From Gammaproteobacteria bacterium (GTDB taxonomy: Bacteria > Pseudomonadota > Gammaproteobacteria > Acidiferrobacterales > SZUA-150), in contig JAOUOD010000004.1 in the NCBI GenBank assembly GCA_029880545.1, positions 1-64,000 of the forward strand: 64,000 nucleotides of DNA. The letters are read 5' to 3'. This document shows, in pieces, positions 18,390 through 27,601 of this stretch (its first letter is position 1; each line of letters opens with the position of its first letter). The position numbers and the translations under genes are program-made. The notes below the pieces were generated by a model that saw only the letters and a list, made by a program, of their open reading frames with translations, did not search any database and was not told the DNA's origin.

Positions 18390-18911
18390 CTATGGTCCGG
18401 TGGGTTCTGTGATCGTCACCTCAAGTTCCGCGGTTGCAAAAACCGACCCGCTATAAACCTGCAGCCACCCTTTGTAAGCGCACCTTGTCGACATACCGAG
18501 ATAAAATGTTTTCGATCCATTGGGTTCAGTAGTTGTGACATATTCATGTGGGTCACCCACTGTATTTACCAGCTCATCAGCTGTAATCAGACCATCACCG
18601 TTGAAATCATCAAATAAAAACAAAAAATCACCCCAAGAATTATTTCCGCCCCATGTTAATGAGACATAAATATCAATGTTACCCAAGGGCTGTCCTAGCC
18701 CGTCTTTTACCGTGATCAATACTGGGTGAATATGGCTTATTGTGCCAGAGACACACACATTGGGATCACCCACAACATCCCATTTGATGGAAGATGGGTT
18801 TATTAATATTGATCCATCAGGCGGGGCTTCACTGTTATTTCCACAGGCTGACAGGAAACCCAAGCTAAAAAGGATCAATATCCATCTACTGAGTTTGCGC
18901 TGAGTGTTCAT
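18390..18911 (-). CDS. Orphan lipoprotein with an EF-hand-like loop
   Basis: 173 residues. Signal peptide with lipobox (LGFLSAC, Cys23), then an Ig-like/invasin-type beta-rich region (ISHIHPVLITVKDGLGQPLG) containing a calcium-loop pattern DFNGDGLITADEL (D-x-N-x-D-G-x-I-x-x-x-E). AAGGAT precedes ATG 18911. The gene stands alone between argS and the mrcA region, and its DNA is AT-richer than both, which suggests later acquisition. Function unknown; the surface or periplasmic side of the outer membrane is likely. Confidence 0.6.
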   Translation of the reverse strand: MNTQRKLSRWILILFSLGFLSACGNNSEAPPDGSILINPSSIKWDVVGDPNVCVSGTISHIHPVLITVKDGLGQPLGNIDIYVSLTWGGNNSWGDFLFLFDDFNGDGLITADELVNTVGDPHEYVTTTEPNGSKTFYLGMSTRCAYKGWLQVYSGSVFATAELEVTITEPTGP

Positions 18912-19072
18912 ATTAATCCTTTTAATTCAAATAGATAGGCTATCTAATTAATATTCTCAGTATATAAAAACGCTAAGTTATTGAGATTATATAGGTAATT
19001 GCCTAGTGAGTGTCAACTCTGCACGCCGGGATTTACTCTCCAGTATAGCGAGTGCTGACGGGTTCGCCGGGC

Positions 19073-19690
19073 TCAATTGGCAAATTGACTGAGTCGCAAT
19101 TTTGCCTCGTCCAGGCCGATTCGGGTTTGGCCGCCGCCCGTAACCGGGTCGCGTGGCGCCTGGCGTATCTGGATAGAAGAGAAGACCAGGATGCTGTAAT
19201 CCTGACCGTTGACAGTCAGGCTGAATACCGGCACCGAAGCGAAATTGTGTTGGCCCAGCCGGACTGATGTGAGTGCTTGTTCGTAGAGTAGGGCGTGGTC
19301 ATCGAGTAACAGTGCTACAGATTCGACATTGTCTGATTGAAGATGCAATTTCAGGGTTTCCGTGCTGGACACCGGGTGGTCGAGAAAATCGGCGACCAGT
19401 TTCGCCTGGAATTGGGAGAAAAACTCGAGCGCTTCGACCGCGTTGCGTAGCTTGGTTTCGCTGAAATCGACCAGTTGGTCGTGGGGCGTGAATAGTTGCA
19501 AGTGTTGGTCTCGCGCCTGTTGCACTTCACGGTTGGATGGCAGTGGCGCGTCTTTGCCCAGACCGAGCCGATCCCGCGCCTTGAGCTTGGCGGTATGAAA
19601 GTCATCGACTGTTTCATTGGCCATGATGCGCCCGGCTTCCGAGGCAATGGCTGCAGTCAGTTTCAGGCGTTGAGCAGGTTTGTGGCCCAC
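19073..19690 (-). CDS. Conserved hypothetical protein of gammaproteobacteria
   Basis: About 205 residues from GTG 19690 (or 183 from ATG 19624). The N-terminal pattern RLKLTAAIASEAGRIMANETVDDFHTAKLKARDRLG... then LPSNREVQQA and a C-terminal beta-rich half ending GGGQTRIGLDEAKLRL match a family that I remember as widespread but unnamed in gammaproteobacteria. Because RLKLTAAIASEAGRIMA looks conserved, the GTG start is preferred, although no good ribosome site is visible. It lies 16 bases after mrcA, probably co-transcribed. I know no biochemical function. Confidence 0.6.
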   Translation of the reverse strand: MGHKPAQRLKLTAAIASEAGRIMANETVDDFHTAKLKARDRLGLGKDAPLPSNREVQQARDQHLQLFTPHDQLVDFSETKLRNAVEALEFFSQFQAKLVADFLDHPVSSTETLKLHLQSDNVESVALLLDDHALLYEQALTSVRLGQHNFASVPVFSLTVNGQDYSILVFSSIQIRQAPRDPVTGGGQTRIGLDEAKLRLSQFAN

Positions 19691-19706
19691 GGCGTAATCT
19701 TGGTAA

Positions 19707-22370
19707 CTAGAACAGTTTGTCCAGATCTGAAGGTTTGACTTTTTTCGGCGCGGAATCAACCGGTTTTTCCACTCCGCCGTCCTGTCCGGACTCGGCAGAG
19801 CCCGGGTTAACCGGAATATCGCCTGTAGATGTGTCATCCAGCAGCTTGCCCGCATCTTCGGCGCCGAGGATGAAATACTCTTCCATGGCGTTTTCGTTAC
19901 CTTCAGCGGAAAGATCGCCTGTTTCCTTGTCGATCCAGCGCATTTCAATGCCTTCGGGTACGAGCAATTCAGATTGTGTGCGATCTGCCAGGGCGACGCG
20001 CATGTAGTCTATCCAGATCGGCAGTGCCGCGCTGGCGCCGGCCTCTCCCCGGCCAAGTGTCTCGGGCTGGTCAAAGCCGATCCATGCGGTGGTGGTAACG
20101 TCGGCCCCGAAACCTGAGAACCACGCGTCCTTGAATTCGTTGGTGGTGCCGGTTTTGCCGGCCAGGTCATTGCGCTCCAGCACCAGGGCGCGTCTTCCCG
20201 TGCCCTTGTTCACCACGTCACGCAGAATGCTGGTCATGATAAAGTTATTTTGTGGCGAAATGACCCGAGGCGCCAACAAAGTTTGTGTTGGCATGTTTTG
20301 ATCCAACGGTACCGTATGGGTCGTGTTGTCTTCTTTCGTGGCGACGCGCATGACCTGGTTATCAGGTGTCGAGGGTACAGCTGCTTTGTTGCCGGGCGTT
20401 TCAGCCGTTTGTTGTGCCAGCTTTTCGAATTCTGTCAACCGGGTTTCCGGGCAACTGTGACAGACGATGGCAGGATTGGCTTGCTCAATGACATTGTGCT
20501 CGCCGTCTTCAATGCGGGAAATAAAATACGGCGCTACCTTGAATCCACCGTTATTAAAAACGGAGAACGCCGTAACCATATCGATAGGCGTAGCTGAAGC
20601 AGAACCAAGCGCCAGCGCCAGGTTACGTGGCAACCAGTCTTCGCGCAGTCCAAACCGTGTCAGGTAATCCACGGCGTAGTCCGGACCAATGGCGCGCAGG
20701 ATGCGCACGGATACCAGGTTCATGGACTTGATCAGCGCTTCCCTGAACCGGGTATGACCGAAAAATTCACCGCTGTAGTTTTCCGGGCGCCAGACATCTT
20801 CCAGGTTCTTGTCTTCAATGGTAATTGGTGCTCCGCTGACCGTGGTGGCCGCAGTAAAGCCTTTTTCCAGGGCGGCTGAGTAAATGAACGGTTTGATATT
20901 GGAGCCTGGCTGCCGTTGTGCCTGGGTGACGCGGTTGAACTTGCTCTCGTGGAAATCGAACCCGCCGGTCAAGGCCAGGATGGCGCCGTCGGTCGAACGA
21001 AGTGATATCAGCGCTGCCGCTGCTTGCGGTGCCTGTGCCAGGTACCAGGTGCCGTCGCCCATATCCTGGATATAGACAACGTCGCCAGGCAATACTACAT
21101 CGCGTGCCTGCTTGGGGCTGGCGCCGCGCGCATCGGCATTGAGATATGTTGCGGCCCAATTCATGCCTGCCCATGGGATGGTCGCATTGAAACCGTCTTT
21201 GGCGTAAACCAATGCCGTTTTTTCATCAATGGACCTGACTACCGCCGGCACAAGGTTGCCAAGACTGCCGTGCTCTTCTAGCAGTTTGTCCAGGTCGGCG
21301 ATATCGGTTTGCTCGTCGATCTTTTCGCTTTTTACCCGCGCCCGTTTGACCAGTGGACCGCGCCAGCCGTGACGACGGTCATATTCCATGAGTCGGTTGC
21401 GCACGGCGTCATTGGCAGCCTTTTGATAGTCCGAATGAATGGTGGTGTAAACATGGAAACCGCCGGCATAGGTTTTGTCGCTGTATTTGTCGAGCATGTA
21501 GCGACGAACCATTTCGGAAATGTAGGGTGCTTCCACGTCATAGCGCAGGGAATGGCGCCTGGCTGAAACCGGCGCGATGATGGCATCCCGGTAGATGGCT
21601 TCGTCTATATAGCCCAGCTGTTTCATGCGGCCGAGAACGTAATTGCGCCGGGCAAAAGCCTTTTCCTTGTTGCCAAGCGGATTGTTGGCCGACGGCGCCT
21701 TGGGCAGGCCGGCGAGCATGGCCAGTTCCGGTAGCGTCAGTTGGTCAAGATTGCGACCATAATAAATGCGTGCCGCGGCGCCAAAACCGTAAGCCCGGTG
21801 GCCGAGAAAAATCTTGTTCAGGTACAGCTCGAGAATTTCATCCTTGCTCAGTTCCCGCTCCAGCTTGAAAGACAGCAGGACTTCTTTCAGTTTGCGAATA
21901 TAGGTGCGTTCCGGGCTGAGAAAAAAGTTTCGCGCCACCTGCATTGTGATGGTGCTGGCCCCCTGGCGGCGACCGCCCAGGGCAAAATTTGTCCAGGCAG
22001 CTCGGGCAATGCCGAGAAAATCGACTCCATAGTGGCTGTAGAAGTCCGCATCTTCGGCGGACAAGACCGCATCAATCAGTGCTTTGGGTGTGCTGCTGAT
22101 TTCAATGGGAATTCGGCGCTCTTCACCAAACTCGCCGATCAACACCTTGTCCGCGGTGTAAACCCGCATCGGCACCTTGAGTTTGCCTTCTTTGATCGCA
22201 TCCAATGACGGCAGTGTCGGTGTCAGAATCAGCGACGCGACGACCAGCGCGACAGCCCCCAGAAAGCCCAGGCTGGCCAGTCCGAGCAATACGAGTTGCC
22301 AGCGTTTGCCGGGCAAATATCGACGAAACTTGGAAATCAGGCCTGGATTTGTCGAGTGGTCAATCATCAT
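19707..22370 (-). CDS. mrcA: Penicillin-binding protein 1A (bifunctional glycosyltransferase/transpeptidase)
   Basis: 887 residues. Cytoplasmic tail, one transmembrane helix (about 25-49), GT51 glycosyltransferase with catalytic Glu106 in SAEDADFYSHYGVD, an OB-like insert typical of PBP1A, then a transpeptidase with SxxK in QPGSNIKPF (Ser near 489), SxN in SMNL and KTGT near 738 (AGKTGTTNEFKDAW). It polymerises and cross-links peptidoglycan in the periplasm. It is divergent from pilM, the arrangement found in Pseudomonas and E. coli. A hairpin followed by a T-run lies in its leader. Either of two adjacent ATGs (22370, 22367) could start it. Confidence 0.96.
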   Translation of the reverse strand: MMIDHSTNPGLISKFRRYLPGKRWQLVLLGLASLGFLGAVALVVASLILTPTLPSLDAIKEGKLKVPMRVYTADKVLIGEFGEERRIPIEISSTPKALIDAVLSAEDADFYSHYGVDFLGIARAAWTNFALGGRRQGASTITMQVARNFFLSPERTYIRKLKEVLLSFKLERELSKDEILELYLNKIFLGHRAYGFGAAARIYYGRNLDQLTLPELAMLAGLPKAPSANNPLGNKEKAFARRNYVLGRMKQLGYIDEAIYRDAIIAPVSARRHSLRYDVEAPYISEMVRRYMLDKYSDKTYAGGFHVYTTIHSDYQKAANDAVRNRLMEYDRRHGWRGPLVKRARVKSEKIDEQTDIADLDKLLEEHGSLGNLVPAVVRSIDEKTALVYAKDGFNATIPWAGMNWAATYLNADARGASPKQARDVVLPGDVVYIQDMGDGTWYLAQAPQAAAALISLRSTDGAILALTGGFDFHESKFNRVTQAQRQPGSNIKPFIYSAALEKGFTAATTVSGAPITIEDKNLEDVWRPENYSGEFFGHTRFREALIKSMNLVSVRILRAIGPDYAVDYLTRFGLREDWLPRNLALALGSASATPIDMVTAFSVFNNGGFKVAPYFISRIEDGEHNVIEQANPAIVCHSCPETRLTEFEKLAQQTAETPGNKAAVPSTPDNQVMRVATKEDNTTHTVPLDQNMPTQTLLAPRVISPQNNFIMTSILRDVVNKGTGRRALVLERNDLAGKTGTTNEFKDAWFSGFGADVTTTAWIGFDQPETLGRGEAGASAALPIWIDYMRVALADRTQSELLVPEGIEMRWIDKETGDLSAEGNENAMEEYFILGAEDAGKLLDDTSTGDIPVNPGSAESGQDGGVEKPVDSAPKKVKPSDLDKLF

Positions 22371-22391
22371 TCGGGCAACTAACGGGCGCTT

Positions 22392-22412
22392 GAAAAAATC
22401 GGGGTGACCCCG
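22392..22412 (-). terminator. Terminator-like hairpin in the mrcA leader
   Basis: On the minus strand CGGGG-TCA-CCCCG (22412-22400) is followed by ATTTTTTC. It lies between the predicted mrcA promoter and the start codon, about 22 bases from the latter, so it could attenuate mrcA; the stem is only 5 bp. Confidence 0.45.
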
Positions 22413-22421
22413 GGGCGCGCC

Positions 22422-22450
22422 AGTATATAGCTAAATCCTTGTATTGGTAA
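22422..22450 (-). promoter_or_regulatory. Predicted mrcA promoter
   Basis: On the minus strand TTACCA (22450-22445), 17 bases, TATACT (22427-22422). The -35 overlaps one copy of the direct repeat TTGTATTGGT (22439-22448). Confidence 0.5.
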
Positions 22451-22469
22451 GATTATTTGTCAATTCTGT

Positions 22470-22498
22470 TTGTATTGGTCTATATTTGGATGTAATAT
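22470..22498 (+). promoter_or_regulatory. Predicted pilM operon promoter
   Basis: TTGTAT (22470-22475), 17 bases, TAATAT (22493-22498). The -35 is part of the second copy of TTGTATTGGT (22470-22479), 31 bases from the copy at the mrcA promoter. Confidence 0.5.
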
Positions 22499-22553
22499 TT
22501 AATCCAAAGTTGCACGAACAACGTATAACTCATTGAAATTAAAGGTTTCGTAA

Positions 22554-23630
22554 GTGGCATCACTGGAGTCATTATTCGCTAAAAAGCGTCAGCCGATGGT
22601 CGGAATCGATATCAGTTCGTCCGCCGTCAAGGTGCTGGAATTCTCCAAGTCCGGAAAACAGTTCCGGGTCGAACGCTTTGGCGTCGAGCCGGTGCCACAG
22701 AATGCCGTAGTAGAACACGCTATCGCCGAAGTGGAGCAGGTTTCGGAAGCCGTCAGTCGGGCGGTCAAGCGCGCCGGTACAAAACTGAAACATTGCGCCG
22801 TAGCCGTAGCCGGTACCCACGTCATTACCAAGTCCATCAGGATGCCGGCGTCGCTGAAGGACCAGGAGCTGCAGACCCAGATTGAAATGGAAGCGGATCA
22901 CTATATTCCGTATCCACTGGATGAGGTAAATCTCGACTACCAGATTATTGGCCCGGCCGAGGAGAACCCGGACGAGAACAATATTCTCCTGGCTGCCTGC
23001 CGCAAGGAAATCGTCGATGACTACATCGCGGTAATCGAAACCGCCGGGCTGACGCCGCAGGTTATCGATATCGAAACCTATGCCATGGAAAACGCCTACC
23101 AGTTGATTGCCGAGCATATGCCCGGTGGCGGTACTGACAAGACAGTCGCCATTCTGGATATTGGCGCCATGTCTACCAATATTAATGTTATCCATAATAA
23201 TCATTCAGTCTATACGCGTGACCATTCTTTTGGCGGACGCCAGTTAACCGAGGAAATTCAGCGTCGTTATGGCCTGTCTTACGAAGAAGCCGGGCTGGCG
23301 AAAAAGCAGGGCGGCCTGCCTGACAATTACCAGACTGACGTATTACGTCCGTTCATGGAAGCCACTTGCCAGGAAAGCATGCGTGCGCTGCAGTTTTTTT
23401 ATTCATCGAGCCCGTTCAATTCCGTGGACCAGATTATGCTGGCCGGCGGTTGTGCCCAGATTCCGGGTATTGATGAGTTGATGGCGGCGCGCATCGGTTG
23501 TCCGGCCATGATTGCCAACCCGTTTACCAACATGGCAGTGGGAGGCAAGGTCAAGGCTGAAAGTCTGAGTAATGATGCACCGTCACTGATGATTGCGTGC
23601 GGACTGGCGATGAGGAGCTTTGACGAATAG
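22554..23630 (+). CDS. pilM: Type IV pilus assembly protein PilM
   Basis: 358 residues, an actin-like (FtsA/SHS2) cytoplasmic protein. The nucleotide fold is marked by VGIDISSSAVKVLEF at the N-terminus and VAILDIGAMSTNINV in the middle, with AGGCAQIPG near the C-terminus. PilM binds the cytoplasmic tail of PilN and links the inner-membrane alignment complex PilMNOP to the motor. The start is GTG 22554. It is the first gene of the pilMNOPQ operon. Confidence 0.95.
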   Translation: MASLESLFAKKRQPMVGIDISSSAVKVLEFSKSGKQFRVERFGVEPVPQNAVVEHAIAEVEQVSEAVSRAVKRAGTKLKHCAVAVAGTHVITKSIRMPASLKDQELQTQIEMEADHYIPYPLDEVNLDYQIIGPAEENPDENNILLAACRKEIVDDYIAVIETAGLTPQVIDIETYAMENAYQLIAEHMPGGGTDKTVAILDIGAMSTNINVIHNNHSVYTRDHSFGGRQLTEEIQRRYGLSYEEAGLAKKQGGLPDNYQTDVLRPFMEATCQESMRALQFFYSSSPFNSVDQIMLAGGCAQIPGIDELMAARIGCPAMIANPFTNMAVGGKVKAESLSNDAPSLMIACGLAMRSFDE

Positions 23631-23632
23631 TT

Positions 23633-24247
23633 ATGGCGACGAGGACCACTCTTAACCTGTTACCATGGCGTGAAATACGTCGCAAGGAGATGGATCGCCA
23701 GCTCCTGAGCGTGCTGGCGTTTGTATCAATATTGATGGCCGCATTGGTATTTTATGCACACCTGCATGTAAGCGGCCTGATTGAAAACCAGCAGATGCGT
23801 AACAAGTACCTTACAGATGAGATTACCAAGGTCGACAAGCAAATTGCCGAGATCAAGGAGCTGAAACAACAGCGTCAGGCACTCATTTCGCGTATGAATA
23901 TTATTTACCAGTTGCAGGGCGCGCGTACGCAAATTGTTCGTGTATTCGATGAATTTGTCCGGAAGTTGCCTGAAGGTGTGTATTTCAGTTCCGTCGTCCA
24001 AAAAGACAAGAATTTCACGCTGAAGGGAGTGGCCCAATCCAATGCCCGCGTGTCGGCATTGATGCGTAACCTGGATGAATCCAACTGGTTCACCCAGCCG
24101 ATTCTCAAGATAATCAACGTCAAAAAGCAGAATGCCGACAGGATCAGTGAATTCGATTTGACCGTGGTTCAGACTGACAAGTCAGCCAAAGAGCTCGGTG
24201 CAGAAGAAGACGCAAAACCCCAAACACCACAAAAGGGTAAGCGATAA
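23633..24247 (+). CDS. pilN: Type IV pilus assembly protein PilN
   Basis: 204 residues. The short cytoplasmic N-terminus carries the PilM-binding motif (TTLNLLPWRE, i.e. NLLPWR), then one transmembrane helix (about 24-45), a periplasmic coiled coil (EITKVDKQIAEIKELKQQRQ) and a ferredoxin-like fold. It pairs with PilO in the alignment complex. It starts 2 bases after pilM and its stop overlaps the pilO start. Confidence 0.95.
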   Translation: MATRTTLNLLPWREIRRKEMDRQLLSVLAFVSILMAALVFYAHLHVSGLIENQQMRNKYLTDEITKVDKQIAEIKELKQQRQALISRMNIIYQLQGARTQIVRVFDEFVRKLPEGVYFSSVVQKDKNFTLKGVAQSNARVSALMRNLDESNWFTQPILKIINVKKQNADRISEFDLTVVQTDKSAKELGAEEDAKPQTPQKGKR

Positions 24248-24885
24248 TGAATCTGCAAGATCTGCAAAATATTGATCCCAACGATCCGTCCAGCTGGCCG
24301 TTGCCGGTGAAGATGGTAGGTATTGCAGCTATCGGCATCCTGATTTTGTTTCTGGGCTGGTACTTCCTGATCCAGGGTGAAATCGAGCAACTGGAGCAGA
24401 TTGAGCGCCAGGAACAGGACCTAAAGACCCAGTATTTGAACAAAAAGGCCCTGGCTATTAACTTGCCGGCTTACAAGCAACAAATGCAGGAAATGGAACT
24501 GACCTTCGGCTCTCTGTTGCGGCAGCTGCCTGATTCCGCAGAAGTGCCGGATTTGCTGGTGGATATCACCCAGGCCGGTCTTGGTCGTGGCCTGGAGTTT
24601 GTATTATTCAAGCCCGAGGGCGAGCGGCCGGTCGAGTTTTATGCGGAACTGCCAATCAGTATCAAGGTTCGTGGCACCTACCATGAACTGGCGTCATTTG
24701 TCAGTGATGTAGCGGCCCTGCCCCGTATTGTGACGTTTGGCAATATCGCCATCAGGGCCGACAAAGACGAAAAGTTGATAATGGAAGCCAAGGCCAAAAC
24801 TTATCGCTATATGGATCAGGGTGAAATTGCCGCACAGAAAGCGAAAGATACCAAGGGCAAAGGCAGACGAGGGGCGCGCAAATGA
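24247..24885 (+). CDS. pilO: Type IV pilus assembly protein PilO
   Basis: 212 residues. One transmembrane helix (about 22-41, VKMVGIAAIGILILFLGWYF), then a coiled coil (QIERQEQDLKTQYLNKKA) and a periplasmic ferredoxin-like domain (YAELPISIKVRGTYHELASF, IVTFGNIAI). It forms a heterodimer with PilN. Start and stop codons overlap the neighbours (TAATG and ATGA), so translation is coupled. Confidence 0.95.
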   Translation: MNLQDLQNIDPNDPSSWPLPVKMVGIAAIGILILFLGWYFLIQGEIEQLEQIERQEQDLKTQYLNKKALAINLPAYKQQMQEMELTFGSLLRQLPDSAEVPDLLVDITQAGLGRGLEFVLFKPEGERPVEFYAELPISIKVRGTYHELASFVSDVAALPRIVTFGNIAIRADKDEKLIMEAKAKTYRYMDQGEIAAQKAKDTKGKGRRGARK

Positions 24886-25400
24886 CAGCAATAATGCGCC
24901 GCATAGGATTTATTTTGTTTGTTACCATGCTGGCAGGCTGCAGCAGCGATGGTATGGATGACTTGCGTGTGTTTGTTCGTGATGCACACAAGGATCGCAA
25001 ACCACGCGTAGAACCAATACCTGAAGTGAAAACCCACGAAGTTTTTGCCTATGCCGCCCAGGACAAGGTGGATCCTTTTGCAGCGTTTAATCTGCGGCCG
25101 CGCGGAAATATGAAACCCAAGGAAGGTGGTCCCGATCGAAATCGCCGTCGCGAGCCCCTGGAAGAGTACCCGCTGGATGCGTTAAAAATGGTCGGTACCA
25201 TGCAGCGTCGAAGTCAATCGTGGGTCATCGTCCAGGCGCCTGACGGTACCGTACACAAGGCGCAGGTGGGAAATTATCTGGGTGAAAATTTCGGAAAAAT
25301 CGTTCGCATTAGCGAAGGCAAGGTGGACCTGATCGAAACAGTGCAGGATCCGCTGGGTGACTGGATCAAGCGTAAAGCCAATCTGAGTATAGAGGAATAA
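24882..25400 (+). CDS. pilP: Type IV pilus lipoprotein PilP
   Basis: 172 residues. Lipobox signal peptide (FVTMLAGCSS), a flexible segment that binds PilNO, and a beta-sandwich homology-region domain (about 95-170; LKMVGTMQRRSQSWVIVQAPDGTVHKAQVGNYLG) that docks to the N0 domain of PilQ. It connects the inner-membrane PilMNO complex to the secretin. It overlaps pilO by 4 bases. Confidence 0.94.
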   Translation: MTAIMRRIGFILFVTMLAGCSSDGMDDLRVFVRDAHKDRKPRVEPIPEVKTHEVFAYAAQDKVDPFAAFNLRPRGNMKPKEGGPDRNRRREPLEEYPLDALKMVGTMQRRSQSWVIVQAPDGTVHKAQVGNYLGENFGKIVRISEGKVDLIETVQDPLGDWIKRKANLSIEE

Positions 25401-25416
25401 TCAAAGGGGTAACGCC

Positions 25417-27555
25417 ATGGCGATACAGACAGCAGACAATATGCTTGGGTTTTTCGGCTTCAGGATTGTGCGCCTGATTGCTTTGCTACTGGCAATGGGT
25501 ATTTCACTATCTGCCCGGGCAGAGACGCTGACCATCGAGGATATGAGCTTTACAACATTGCCCGGATCACGCGTTCAGCTGCGGATGAAAATGTCTGGCA
25601 AGCCGGTCGTGCCGCGCGCGTTTAAAATTACCAACCCGGCGCGCCTTGCCCTGGATTTTCCGGGCACCGGTGTTGCGCCAGGGAAAAGCAGCCTCAAGGT
25701 GGGCGTCGGCGCCCTGGTGAGTGTCAAGGCTATTGAGGCTGATAACCGTACACGTGTCGTACTGAATCTGGTCAACCCGGTCGGTTATGAGCAGGATATT
25801 GTCGATAACACGCTGGTTATTACGCTGGATAGCCCGACCAGCAAGATTGCTTCGGCTACGGACAATACGTCTCGTCATTTCACCAGTGCTGCACCGGGCC
25901 GTTACCAGGTTCAGAATATTGATTTTCGCCGCGGCGAACTGGGCGATGCCAAGTTGATTGTCACCCTGTCCGATCCTACTGCCGGAGTTGATATCAAGGA
26001 ACAGTCCGGTGATATCGTTCTGGACTTTCTGAACACTTCCTTGCCCCCCGGACTGGAGCGTCGACTGGACGTAGTAGATTTCGCTACACCGGTCCAGACG
26101 GTTGATGTGTTTTCCCGAGGCACGAATACGCGCATGGTAGTCATGCCTACCGGCAAGTTTGAGCATCTCGCCTACCAGACCGGTAACGTGTTCACGCTGA
26201 ACGTGAAGCCAATACTTGAAAAGGCAGACAAGAAAAAAGATGAATTTGGCTACAGTGGCGAGAAGCTGTCTCTTAATTTCCAGAATATCCAGGCACGCGC
26301 CGCGCTGCAGGTGCTCGCTGATTTCACCGGACTGAATTTTGTCGTTGCTGACAGCGTTCAGGGTGAATTGACCTTACGCCTGAAAGATGTGCCTTGGGAC
26401 CAGGCGCTGGACCTGATCCTGGATGCGAAGGGCCTGGGTATGCGCAAGACCGGAAATGTTATTTCCATTGCCCCAGCGGAAGAAATCGCCTCCAAGGACA
26501 AGGCCAAGTATGAGGCCGCCAAGGCCGCTGTGGAACTGGAGCCACTGCAATCCGAGCTCATCCAGGTCAACTATGCCAAGGCGGAGGACATCGCCAAACT
26601 GCTGAAATCAGTAAAAGCGATCGCGACGGGCGGCAGCGGCGGACACCCGGCTTTTGGGGGTGGTAGTGTTACGATCACCAAGGAGAGCACGGACAGTAAT
26701 TCATTGCTGTCGCCGCGCGGACAGGTTACTACGGACAAGCGCACCAATTCGGTACTGGTTCAGGATACGCCGGCCAAGATCCGGGAGATTCGTAAACTAA
26801 TTGCCAAGCTGGACCAGCCGGTGCGACAAGTGCTCATTGAGAGTCGACTGGTAGAAGCGACTGATACTTTCAGTAAGACGCTGGGCGCCAGGTTCGGCGT
26901 CAAGAGTAACAATACTGGTGGCGGTACGACCGTGAACCAGCAATCGATGCTTGGGCTTGACGACGGGTTGAACGTTAATCTCCCGTCCGCCGGTATTGGG
27001 CCGGCCGCAGCCGGTTCCATTGCGTTGACTCTGGCCAAGCTCGGAACCGGCAGCCTGTTGTCACTGGAACTGTCGGCGCTGGAGCAGGAAGGCCAGGGCA
27101 AGATTATTTCCAGTCCACGCATTGTCACCGCCAATGGGCAAAAGGCGAAAATTGAACAAGGCCAGGAACTCGTCTTTACCACAAGTGTCCTGGGTGTTGG
27201 CACGACAGTGACCAAAAAAGCCGTGCTGAAGCTGGAAGTAACACCACGCATTACCCCGGACGACCGTGTCATCATGGATGTCAACGTCAGCAAGGACAAT
27301 TTTGCTGACGCCGAGCAGGGTTTGCTGAATATCAAGGATATCGAAACACAGGTCTTGTTAGATAATGGCGAGACCGTGGTCATTGGCGGAATCTACGAGC
27401 TGGACAAGAATGCGACCGATACCAAGGTCCCGTTTTTCGGCGATTTGCCACTGCTGGGTTGGTTGTTCAAGAGCAAAGATCTTATTGACAGAAAGACGGA
27501 GCTCTTAATATTTTTGACTCCGAAAATCCTGTCCGATATGGCCGGCGCCCAATAA
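25417..27555 (+). CDS. pilQ: Type IV pilus secretin PilQ
   Basis: 712 residues. Signal peptide cut near SARA-ETLT, two AMIN domains (about 36-130 and 150-240) that bind peptidoglycan, the STN/N0 domain (about 285-345; LSLNFQNIQARAALQVLADF), a secretin_N domain containing a Gly/Ser-rich insert, and the C-terminal secretin barrel (about 490-705; VPFFGDLPLLGWLFKS signature). It forms the outer-membrane pore for pili, and for DNA uptake in competent species. It closes the pilMNOPQ operon, 16 bases after pilP. Confidence 0.96.
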   Translation: MAIQTADNMLGFFGFRIVRLIALLLAMGISLSARAETLTIEDMSFTTLPGSRVQLRMKMSGKPVVPRAFKITNPARLALDFPGTGVAPGKSSLKVGVGALVSVKAIEADNRTRVVLNLVNPVGYEQDIVDNTLVITLDSPTSKIASATDNTSRHFTSAAPGRYQVQNIDFRRGELGDAKLIVTLSDPTAGVDIKEQSGDIVLDFLNTSLPPGLERRLDVVDFATPVQTVDVFSRGTNTRMVVMPTGKFEHLAYQTGNVFTLNVKPILEKADKKKDEFGYSGEKLSLNFQNIQARAALQVLADFTGLNFVVADSVQGELTLRLKDVPWDQALDLILDAKGLGMRKTGNVISIAPAEEIASKDKAKYEAAKAAVELEPLQSELIQVNYAKAEDIAKLLKSVKAIATGGSGGHPAFGGGSVTITKESTDSNSLLSPRGQVTTDKRTNSVLVQDTPAKIREIRKLIAKLDQPVRQVLIESRLVEATDTFSKTLGARFGVKSNNTGGGTTVNQQSMLGLDDGLNVNLPSAGIGPAAAGSIALTLAKLGTGSLLSLELSALEQEGQGKIISSPRIVTANGQKAKIEQGQELVFTTSVLGVGTTVTKKAVLKLEVTPRITPDDRVIMDVNVSKDNFADAEQGLLNIKDIETQVLLDNGETVVIGGIYELDKNATDTKVPFFGDLPLLGWLFKSKDLIDRKTELLIFLTPKILSDMAGAQ

Positions 27556-27601
27556 TCGCTGCGCTTGATTTCATCGGCGGTTACTGGCATATCTGCCCGG
27601 C

